Positions 34,173 through 41,289 of a stretch of 64,000 nt of DNA are shown here, in pieces. The notes below the pieces were generated by a model that worked only from the letters and a program-made list of their open reading frames with translations, searched no databases and was not told where the DNA came from. Origin of the DNA: Zobellella endophytica (GTDB lineage Bacteria; Pseudomonadota; Gammaproteobacteria; Enterobacterales; Aeromonadaceae). The stretch spans positions 1 to 64,000 of the forward strand of contig NZ_PXYG01000006.1 in assembly GCF_003012775.1 (NCBI RefSeq). Direction: 5' to 3'. Both the position numbers and the translations under genes were made by a program. How positions within the stretch are numbered: the stretch's first letter is position 1; every line of letters starts with the position of its first letter.

Positions 34173-35564
34173 TTACATCACGGCGTTCAGCACCAGCACG
34201 CCGACCAGGCCGGTGGCCCAGGCCAGGGTGGTGGGGATGGACCAGACGATGATCTGCTGCTTCACGTCCTTGATGCCCATCATCCGGTTGACCACCCAGA
34301 ACAGGCTGTCGTTGAAGTAGCCGAAGAACAGGGATCCCATGGTCGCCGCCTGGGCCGCCACCAGCATGTTCACGCCGGGGATATTGACCAGGATGGGCGC
34401 CGAGATGGAGGCCGCGGTCACCATGGCCACGGTGCCCGAGCCCTGGATCAGCCGCACCAGGGTAGAGACGATAAAGGGGATCAGCACCGGCGGCATCGGC
34501 AGGCTGGCGATCTGCTCGCCCAGCATGGCACCGGCACCGGATTCACGCAGCACTGCACCCAGGGCACCACCGGCACCGGTCACCAGCAGGATGATACCGG
34601 CGCTCTGCAGGCCTTCCTCCAGGTGTTCCATGGTGTCGTGCTTGTTCATCTTGGGCACCAGGGTATACACCGCCAGCAGTACCGAGATGGACAGGGCGAT
34701 CACCGGGTGGCCCAGGTAGCTGAACAGCTGCACCACCGGGTTCTCGCTCAGGCCGTTCCAGCCGTCGATCTTGGCCAGGGTACCGAACAGGGTATTGACA
34801 AAGATCAGCAGGATCGGCGCCAGTATCGGCAGCAGCGACAGGAACAGGCTGGGTAGTTCCTTGCCGGCCTTGGCGGCCAGGTACTGGTTGTAGCTTTCTT
34901 CCAGCTCGGGGCTGTCCTGCACCACGGGGGCGTGGAAGTCCGGGTACTTGCGGCCCAGCCACTGGGCGTAGAGCACAATGACTACCACGCAGGGCAGCGC
35001 CAGCACCAGGCCGGCGAGCAGCATGGCGCCCACGTCCACGCCGAACAGGCCGGCCACGCCCAGCGGGCCCGGGGTGGGCGGCACCGTGTGGTGGGTCACC
35101 ACCAGGCCACCGGCCAGGGCCACGCCCACGGTCAGCAGGTTGCGCTTGCCCTTCTGCGCCAGCGCCTTGGCGATGGGGTAGAGGATCACGAAGGCGGAGT
35201 CCACGAAGATGGGTACCGAGACGATATAGCCGGTAATGGCCATGGCCCATTCTTCCTTCTTCTTGCCCAGCCATTTGATAAAGCTGTAGGCGATCTGCTC
35301 GGCGGCGCCGGACACTTCCAGGATGCGGCCCATCATCACGCCGAGGCCGATGACGATACCGATACTGCCGAGGGTGCCGCCGAAACCCTTGGTGATCACG
35401 TCGACGATATCACCGGCGGCCATGCCGCCCAGGGCACCGGCGATGCTGGCCGCCGCCAGCATGGCGATCAGCGCGTGCACCCGGGTCTTCACCACCAGGA
35501 AAATCAGTACCAGTACGGCGACGGCCAGGCCGATCACCGGGGCCATGGAGCTTGCTTCAGTCAT
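34173..35564 (-). CDS. GntP-family sugar-acid permease
   Basis: This 463-residue membrane protein has about twelve hydrophobic segments and GntP-family motifs such as GLGVMMGRILEVSGAAEQIA, VDSAFVILYPIAKALAQ and the C-terminal GYFNDSLFWVVNRMMGI. GntP members are proton symporters for gluconate-like acids. Its ATG overlaps the denD stop (TAATG), and the operon breaks down four-carbon acid sugars, so D-erythronate or threonate is the most likely substrate. That substrate call is inference. Confidence 0.9.
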   Translation of the reverse strand: MTEASSMAPVIGLAVAVLVLIFLVVKTRVHALIAMLAAASIAGALGGMAAGDIVDVITKGFGGTLGSIGIVIGLGVMMGRILEVSGAAEQIAYSFIKWLGKKKEEWAMAITGYIVSVPIFVDSAFVILYPIAKALAQKGKRNLLTVGVALAGGLVVTHHTVPPTPGPLGVAGLFGVDVGAMLLAGLVLALPCVVVIVLYAQWLGRKYPDFHAPVVQDSPELEESYNQYLAAKAGKELPSLFLSLLPILAPILLIFVNTLFGTLAKIDGWNGLSENPVVQLFSYLGHPVIALSISVLLAVYTLVPKMNKHDTMEHLEEGLQSAGIILLVTGAGGALGAVLRESGAGAMLGEQIASLPMPPVLIPFIVSTLVRLIQGSGTVAMVTAASISAPILVNIPGVNMLVAAQAATMGSLFFGYFNDSLFWVVNRMMGIKDVKQQIIVWSIPTTLAWATGLVGVLVLNAVM

Positions 35565-36523
35565 TATTTGGTTCCTTCCATATCATCGGCAATAAAACGA
35601 CGGATCACACTGTCGAAGTCGGCATCCTGCACAAAGCCCAATTCCCGGGCACGGGTGATGTTGAAACGGCCGGGCCAGCTGGCCACGATGCGCGACACCG
35701 CCTCGTCTTCCCGGTAGCTAATGCGCGCGCACACCTCGTCGCCGGCCACCCGGCGCAGGGCGTCGATCATCTGCTGCACGGTCACTGTGATGCCCGGCAG
35801 GTTGACGGTGCGGCTGGCGCCGAAGGCCTCGGCGGGTACCTGGGCTGCCCGCACGAAGTTCTCAATGACGGTACCCGGGGACGACAGCCACATGGACAGG
35901 CTCAGGGCCACCGGACAGACGGTGGTGTCGCCCTGCAGCGGCTCGCGGATGATGCCGCTGGCAAAGGACGAGGCCGCCTGGTTGGGCTTGCCCGGGCGCA
36001 CACTGATGGTGGGCAGACGCAGCACCCGGCCGTCGACGAAGCCCTTGCGGGCATAGTCGTTGACCATCAGCTCGCCCACCGACTTCTCCATGCCATAGGA
36101 AGACTGAGGGCAGACCGCGGTGTGGTCCTGGATCAGCTCCGGCAGCTCGCCGCCGAACACCGCCAGCGAGCTGGAGAACACGAAGCGGCAGCCGGGCGCC
36201 TGGTGGCGCGCCGCTTCCAGCAGGTAGCGGGTGGCGTCGATGTTGACCTTGACGCCCAGATCGAAGTCGGCCTCGGCGTGGCTGCTGACGATGGCCGCCA
36301 GGTGGTAGATCAGGCCGGTGTCCGGTGTCACCAGCGCCTGCACTGCGGCCTGGTCGCCCAGATCCGCCTGTACGCAGCGCACCCGCTCGTCCGCCAGTGG
36401 CGAGGTGGGGACGATGACGTCCGCCAGGGTCAGGCGGTCGAAAGCGATCTGCTGCTGTTGCAGCAAGGCCCTGGCCAGGCGCTGGCCGAGGAAGCCCGCA
36501 CCACCGGTAATGATGATATTCAT
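35564..36523 (-). CDS. denD: D-erythronate dehydrogenase (DenD-type)
   Basis: The 319-residue protein is an extended short-chain dehydrogenase: MNIIITGGAGFLGQRLARAL gives the GxxGxxG NAD motif and SYGMEKSVGE the YxxxK catalytic pair. In the known four-carbon acid sugar pathway DenD oxidises D-erythronate at C2 to 2-oxo-tetronate, which OtnI then isomerises. The start at 36523 follows AGGAG; nine upstream codons are open but lack a site. It lies with ltnD, otnK, otnC and otnI here, which supports DenD over other epimerase-like enzymes. Confidence 0.88.
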   Translation of the reverse strand: MNIIITGGAGFLGQRLARALLQQQQIAFDRLTLADVIVPTSPLADERVRCVQADLGDQAAVQALVTPDTGLIYHLAAIVSSHAEADFDLGVKVNIDATRYLLEAARHQAPGCRFVFSSSLAVFGGELPELIQDHTAVCPQSSYGMEKSVGELMVNDYARKGFVDGRVLRLPTISVRPGKPNQAASSFASGIIREPLQGDTTVCPVALSLSMWLSSPGTVIENFVRAAQVPAEAFGASRTVNLPGITVTVQQMIDALRRVAGDEVCARISYREDEAVSRIVASWPGRFNITRARELGFVQDADFDSVIRRFIADDMEGTK

Positions 36524-36599
36524 TTGATTCTCCTCGGTGCTCGAGGGCACCCGATAAGCTACAGAGGTTGGTTGGTAATAATCGTTATTATGCCGAGTC

Positions 36600-37364
36600 T
36601 TATTCCACCAGCCGGACCTGCAGGCCCTGGCCGCGCAGCTGTTCCGCCGTCTCTCCCGCCAGGCCGCCGTCGCTGATGATGTCGGTCAGCGCCTGCAGCG
36701 GGCAGATGCGGAACATGCCGTATTTGCCGTACTTGCTGCTGTCGCTCACCAGTATCCGCCGCCGCGCCACCTTCAGCAGCGCCTGCTTGACCATCACCTT
36801 GTTCTCGGTGGGGGTCGACATGCCCCGCTCCAGATCCCAGGAGCTGGAGCTGATAAAGGCCAGGTCCAGGTTCAGGCTGGCGAGCAGGGCCGCCGCCGCC
36901 TGGCCCACGCAGGAGCGGTTGCGCACGTCCACCAGGCCCCCGGTGTGGAACAGGGTGAGCTGGGGGTACTGCATCAGGTAGTGGGCGATGGTGAAGTCGT
37001 TGGTCACCACCGTCAGGTTGGCCTTGCGGGCGATGCCCCTGGCCACCTCGAAGGTAGTGGTGCCCGCGTCCAGGTAGATCACCTGGCCGTCCTCCACCAG
37101 CTCCGCCGCCGCCAGGCCGATGGCGACCTTGCTGTTATGGTGGATGCTGGCCTTTTCGCTGTAGGCCAGCTCCTGCTTGACCGCGTCGTTGAGCCTGACC
37201 CCGCCGCTCACCGACACCACCTTGCCCTCGGCCTCCAGCTGCTGGATGTCGCGACGCACCGTCATGTGCGACACGTCCAGCTCCTGGGCCAGCTCGTTGA
37301 TCGGCACTATGTTGCGCTCGTGCACATAGCGGTAGATGTAGTCGCGGCGCTCGGCGGGGATCAT
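36600..37364 (-). CDS. DeoR-family transcriptional regulator of the acid-sugar operon
   Basis: The 254-residue protein has an N-terminal winged helix (INELAQELDVSHMTVRRDIQQLEAEG, the DeoR signature with TVRRD) and a C-terminal sugar-phosphate-sensing domain (VIYLDAGTTTFEVA, LTVVTNDFTIAHYL). It begins three bases after otnI and is cotranscribed with the pathway genes. It probably represses the operon and releases it on binding a tetronate phosphate; the repeated TGTGA sites upstream of ltnD are candidate operators. Confidence 0.9.
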   Translation of the reverse strand: MIPAERRDYIYRYVHERNIVPINELAQELDVSHMTVRRDIQQLEAEGKVVSVSGGVRLNDAVKQELAYSEKASIHHNSKVAIGLAAAELVEDGQVIYLDAGTTTFEVARGIARKANLTVVTNDFTIAHYLMQYPQLTLFHTGGLVDVRNRSCVGQAAAALLASLNLDLAFISSSSWDLERGMSTPTENKVMVKQALLKVARRRILVSDSSKYGKYGMFRICPLQALTDIISDGGLAGETAEQLRGQGLQVRLVE

Positions 37365-37367
37365 GGC

Positions 37368-38153
37368 TTACTCCTTTTCCGCCCAGGGGGCGAACCAGCC
37401 CAGGCCGGCTTCGGTGTTGCCGCGCGGGCGGTATTCGCAGCCCAGGAAGCCGTTGTAGCCCTTGGCGTCCAGATAGTCGAACAGCCAGGGGTAGTTGACC
37501 TCGCCCTGGTCCGGCTCGTGGCGCTCGGGCACCGAGGCTACCTGGATATGGCTGAACTTTCCCCACAGCCGGTCGATGGTGCGGGTGAGATCCCCTTCCA
37601 TGATCTGGCAGTGGTAGAGATCGAGCTGGATCTTCACGTTGGGCCGGTCGATCACTTCCAGCAGCGCCTCGGCCTGCACCTGGGTGGAGAGGAAGTAGCC
37701 GGGCATGTCGCGGCTGTTGATGGGCTCAATCAGCACCAGAATACCCTTTTGGGCCGCCTGGTCCGCCGCGTACTGGATATTGGCCACATAGGTGGCCTGT
37801 TGCCGCTCGCGGCTCACCCCGGGCTGGCACAGGCCGGCCATGGCGTGCAGCTGGGTGCAGCCCAGCGCCTCGGCGTAGGCCAGGGCGGTGGCCACGCCGG
37901 CGTGGAATTCGGTTTCCCGGCCGGGCAGCGAGGCCAGGCCGCGCTCGCCCGCCTCCCAGTCGCCGGGGGGCATGTTGAACAGCGCCTGGGTCAGGCCCCG
38001 GGCCTTGAGCTCGGCGGCGATGGCGTCCTTGTCCTCGGCGTAGGGGAACAGGTATTCCACCGCGCGGAAGCCGGCGGCGCGGGCGGCCTTGAAGCGCGCC
38101 ATAAAGGGCACTTCGGTAAACATCATCGACAGGTTGGCTGCAAATCGGGCCAT
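37368..38153 (-). CDS. otnI: 2-oxo-tetronate isomerase (OtnI, hydroxypyruvate-isomerase-like)
   Basis: The 261-residue TIM-barrel protein belongs to the hydroxypyruvate isomerase (Hyi) group, with ARFAANLSMMFTEVPFMARF at the start and metal-site segments such as VLIEPINSRDMPGYFLS, IQLDLYHCQIMEGDL and GCEYRPRGNTEAGLGW. In the tetronate pathway OtnI converts 2-oxo-tetronate to 3-oxo-tetronate. Its place between otnC and the regulator supports this over hydroxypyruvate isomerase proper. Confidence 0.88.
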   Translation of the reverse strand: MARFAANLSMMFTEVPFMARFKAARAAGFRAVEYLFPYAEDKDAIAAELKARGLTQALFNMPPGDWEAGERGLASLPGRETEFHAGVATALAYAEALGCTQLHAMAGLCQPGVSRERQQATYVANIQYAADQAAQKGILVLIEPINSRDMPGYFLSTQVQAEALLEVIDRPNVKIQLDLYHCQIMEGDLTRTIDRLWGKFSHIQVASVPERHEPDQGEVNYPWLFDYLDAKGYNGFLGCEYRPRGNTEAGLGWFAPWAEKE

Positions 38154-38163
38154 GTTCCGCTCC

Positions 38164-38805
38164 TTACATCTTGCCTTTGAATACCTGCTCCAGCTCCGCC
38201 ACCTGATCGTCGGTCAGGGTGCGCATGGGGCCGTTACGCAGGATGAAATACAGCCGGGCGGTCTCTTCCAGCTCCTCGGCGTTGAACATCGCCTCGCGCA
38301 GGCTCTTGCCGCTGATCACCGGACCGTGGTTGGCCAGCAGCACGGCGCCGTGCCCGGCGGCCAGTTTGCCCAGCTCCTCGGCGATACGCGGGCTGCCGGG
38401 GCGGAAATAGGGGATCAGCGGCAGCTTGCCCACCCGCATCACGTAATAGGGGGTGATGGGCGGCAGGCAGTTGGCCGGATCCAGCCCGTCCACGCAGGAC
38501 AGGGCGGTCAGGTAGGGCGAGTGCAGGTGCACTATGCCGCCGGCCTGGGGCCGCTGCTGGTACATGGCGATGTGCATCAGCACTTCCTTGGAGGGCTTGT
38601 CGCCGTCCAGGTGGTTGCCGTTCATGTCCACCTTGCTCAGACGGTCCGGATCCAGGTCGCCGAAGCTGGTGTTGGTGGGGGTGGCCAGCAGGTTGCCGTC
38701 GGGCAGCACCAGGCTGAGGTTGCCCGCCCCGCCGCTGCTGTAGCCGCGCTCGAACATGGATTTGGCGGTCTTCACCATTTCCAGGCGCAGGGAAAATTCA
38801 GTCAT
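38164..38805 (-). CDS. otnC: 3-oxo-tetronate 4-phosphate decarboxylase (OtnC, class II aldolase fold)
   Basis: The 213-residue protein is a zinc-dependent class II aldolase/AraD-type enzyme with GGAGNLSLVLPDG, the zinc motif HLHSPY (about residues 93-98) and LANHGPV. OtnC decarboxylates 3-oxo-tetronate 4-phosphate to dihydroxyacetone phosphate and CO2. The start at 38805 follows AGGAG and overlaps the end of otnK by eight bases. Confidence 0.9.
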   Translation of the reverse strand: MTEFSLRLEMVKTAKSMFERGYSSGGAGNLSLVLPDGNLLATPTNTSFGDLDPDRLSKVDMNGNHLDGDKPSKEVLMHIAMYQQRPQAGGIVHLHSPYLTALSCVDGLDPANCLPPITPYYVMRVGKLPLIPYFRPGSPRIAEELGKLAAGHGAVLLANHGPVISGKSLREAMFNAEELEETARLYFILRNGPMRTLTDDQVAELEQVFKGKM

Positions 38806-40063
38806 GGTAAAACTCCTGGGCATTGCTGAAGAAATGCTCGTCGCCGAAATTGCCCGATTTGAGCGCCAGCGACAGCGGCTTGTCGAGGGCCCGCACCCAG
38901 GGCACGCCCGGGGCGATTTGCGGGCCGATGTGGAAGCCGGTCACCGCCAGCGCCTGGGTGACGATGCCGGAGGTCTCGCCGCCGGCCACGATAAACTTGC
39001 CGAAGCCCTGGTCGGCCAGGCGGGCGGCCACGGTGGCGAACACCCCTTCCACCGCCTCGCTGGCCCGGGCCGCACCGTACTCGGCCTGGATGCGGGCCAG
39101 TTCGGCCGCGGGCTGGGTGGCATACAGCATGGGCGCCGGGGCGCTGTCCTGGGCCGCGACCCAGTCGGCCAGCTCGGCGGCGTAGGCGGCGGGCTGCTCG
39201 ATGCAGCGGGCCACCTCCACCAGTCGGTGCGGCGCACGGTGCTGATAGGCCGCCACCTGGGCGTTGGTCATCTGGGAGCAGGAGCCGGACAGCACCACGG
39301 CGCGGCCGCCGGCCACGGGGGCGCCCAGTTCCCGGGCCAGGGCGGCGCCCTGGCCGCCGGTGGCAAAGCGGGCCAGGCCCGCGCCCAGGCCGGAGCCGCC
39401 GGTGACAAGCGCAAGCTCGCTCACCGCCTCGCCCAGCACCGGCAGATCGGCCATGGTCAGGGTGTCCAGCACCGCGTAGTTCACGCCGGCCGCCTTGAGT
39501 TCGTTCAGTCTGGCTTTAACCGCCGGGCTGCCGGTCAGCACGGCCTGGTAGTCCACCAGCCCCACCTGGCCCCGGGCCTGGGCGGCCATCAGCCGCTGCA
39601 GGTTGGCGTCTGTCATGGGGGTCACCGGGTGATCCTTCATGCCGGACTCGTTGAGCGGCACCCCGTTCACAAACAGGTTGCCGTGGCAGACGGTACGGCC
39701 GTTCACCGGCAGCGCCGGGCAGATCACGGTAAAGGTCTCGCCCAGCGCCGCCAGCAAAGCGTCGGTCACCGGGCCGATATTGCCCTCGGCGGTGGAATCG
39801 AAGGTGGAGCAGTACTTGAAGAAGAAGCGATCGCAACCCAACTCTTTCAGCCGCGCCAGCGCCGCCAGAGAGTCGGCCACCGCCTGCTCCACCGCGCAGG
39901 AGCGGCTCTTCAGGGAGATGACCACGGCGTCCACGTCCGCCGGCACCTCGGCGGGGCCATGGCCGATCAGTTGGGTCACGCGCCAGCCGTTTTCCACCAT
40001 GAAGCCGGCGATATCGGTGGCGCCGGTAAAGTCGTCGGCGATAACACCCAGACGTTGCGTCAT
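38798..40063 (-). CDS. otnK: 3-oxo-tetronate kinase (OtnK, former DUF1537)
   Basis: The 421-residue protein begins MTQRLGVIADDFTGATDIAG, the DDFTGA signature of the four-carbon acid sugar kinase family (formerly DUF1537). The C-terminal half has the nucleotide-binding loop VAGGETSGIVTQAL. OtnK phosphorylates 3-oxo-tetronate at O4. It is one base after ltnD and overlaps otnC, in the middle of the operon. Confidence 0.93.
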   Translation of the reverse strand: MTQRLGVIADDFTGATDIAGFMVENGWRVTQLIGHGPAEVPADVDAVVISLKSRSCAVEQAVADSLAALARLKELGCDRFFFKYCSTFDSTAEGNIGPVTDALLAALGETFTVICPALPVNGRTVCHGNLFVNGVPLNESGMKDHPVTPMTDANLQRLMAAQARGQVGLVDYQAVLTGSPAVKARLNELKAAGVNYAVLDTLTMADLPVLGEAVSELALVTGGSGLGAGLARFATGGQGAALARELGAPVAGGRAVVLSGSCSQMTNAQVAAYQHRAPHRLVEVARCIEQPAAYAAELADWVAAQDSAPAPMLYATQPAAELARIQAEYGAARASEAVEGVFATVAARLADQGFGKFIVAGGETSGIVTQALAVTGFHIGPQIAPGVPWVRALDKPLSLALKSGNFGDEHFFSNAQEFYHD

Positions 40064-40963
40064 TTACTTGCCCTCCGGCAGACGGATGCCCTTGAAGGTT
40101 TTGACCACGGCGGCGTCGTCTTCACGGCCGTAGCCCTCGTTGCTGGCGGCCAGGAACATCTGGTGGGCGGCGGAGGCCAGCGGCAGCGGGAATTTCATCT
40201 GGTGGGCGGTGTCCAGCACTATGCCCAGATCCTTGACGAAGATGTCGACGCTGGAGCGCGGCGCATAGTCCCCGTCCAGGATGTGCGGCACCCGGTTCTC
40301 GAACATCCAGGAGTTGCCGGCGCTGTGGGTGACCACCTCGAACATCAGCTCCAGCGGGATCTCCGCCTTGGCAGCCATGGCCATGGCCTCGGCGGCGGCG
40401 GCGATGTGCACCCCGGCCAGCAGCTGGTGGATGGTCTTGACGGTGCTGCCCTGGCCGATGTCGGGCCCGACCACATAGAGTTTTTCGGCCACGGCGTCGA
40501 ACAGCCCACGGGCCTGCTCGAACAGCTCGGGCTTGCCCGAGGCCATCACCGACAGCCGGCCGTCGGCGGCCTTGATGGCGCCGCCGGAGATGGGCGCGTC
40601 TATCATTTCCAGGCCCAGCTCGGCCAGGCGCCGGTGGATGGACTGGGTCTGGGTGGCGGCCATGGTGCTGCACACGATGACCAGGCTGCCCGGACGCAGG
40701 GCCTGGGCCAGGCCCTGCTCGCCGAACAGCACCGCCTCCACCTGGGCGCCGTTGACCACCACCAGCACCAGGGCGTCGAGCCGGTCCGCATAGGGCAGCG
40801 CCGAGGGGCCGGTGCCGGCGGCGCCGGCCTCGGCCAGACGAGCGCAGGCGTCGGGGTTCAGGTCAAAACCATAGGTATCGAAGCCGGCGCGGATCAGGGA
40901 TTGGGCCATGCCCATGCCCATGGAGCCGAGGCCGATCAGGCCAATACGGGAAAGTGCGCTCAT
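40064..40963 (-). CDS. ltnD: L-threonate dehydrogenase (LtnD, beta-hydroxyacid dehydrogenase family)
   Basis: The 299-residue protein has the NAD motif IGLIGLGSMGMGMAQSL, the substrate loop DAPISGGAIKAADG and the catalytic lysine segment GSTVKTIHQLL. LtnD oxidises L-threonate at C2 to 2-oxo-tetronate, the entry step for threonate. I start at MSALSRIGLIG (40963) behind GGGAG; the longer frame to 41014 would cover the control region. With denD at the other end, the operon can take both L-threonate and D-erythronate. Confidence 0.9.
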   Translation of the reverse strand: MSALSRIGLIGLGSMGMGMAQSLIRAGFDTYGFDLNPDACARLAEAGAAGTGPSALPYADRLDALVLVVVNGAQVEAVLFGEQGLAQALRPGSLVIVCSTMAATQTQSIHRRLAELGLEMIDAPISGGAIKAADGRLSVMASGKPELFEQARGLFDAVAEKLYVVGPDIGQGSTVKTIHQLLAGVHIAAAAEAMAMAAKAEIPLELMFEVVTHSAGNSWMFENRVPHILDGDYAPRSSVDIFVKDLGIVLDTAHQMKFPLPLASAAHQMFLAASNEGYGREDDAAVVKTFKGIRLPEGK

Positions 40964-40980
40964 CTGTGTTACTCCCAAAC

Positions 40981-41158
40981 TGTGAACTACTGTGATGAAT
41001 ACATTATCGATCACACTTAATCACAATTAAGGACGAAACATCACAAATGACACAATCGAAACTGTAGATTAATAATCAATAAAAACAATAAATTAACTAT
41101 TTTGTGAAAAAATGATTATTAACATTGAAATGTGAAAAAATGAGTGTGAAAACTCACA
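40981..41158. promoter_or_regulatory. Operator/promoter region of the acid-sugar operon
   Basis: This AT-rich region upstream of ltnD holds TGTGA at 40981 and 40991 and TCACA at 41011, 41021 and 41041, all at exact multiples of 10 bp. A second set has TGTGA at 41103, 41131 and 41145 and TCACA at 41154. Helically phased half-sites fit a DeoR-family oligomer binding one face of the DNA. I could not fix the -35 and -10 elements. Confidence 0.6.
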
Positions 41159-41261
41159 AAAACGGGCCTGACGGCACCGAAAAGAAGACTAAGAATTTGA
41201 TTTTAAAAAAAACGCTAGGATGTGAAAGGCCCGTGAAACCGCCTGTCGGCGGTAAGGCACC

Positions 41262-41280
41262 GGGCGACTCGCACCCGGTG
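41262..41280 (-). terminator. Hairpin after metL
   Basis: CACCGGG and CCCGGTG pair around a short loop about 10 bp beyond the metL stop. On the minus strand a run of eight T lies about 50 bp further. Probable end of metBL transcription. Confidence 0.45.
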
Positions 41281-41289
41281 TCCGGGTCA

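Noticed and set aside
40991-41015. CRP site (TGTGA...TCACA) upstream of ltnD
   Set aside because: The arms are separated by 15 bp instead of 6. The repeated phased half-sites fit a DeoR-type operator better.
38756-41020. 754-codon plus-strand frame opposite the acid-sugar operon
   Set aside because: Gly/His/Gln-rich product with no known fold, running antisense to three well-supported enzymes.
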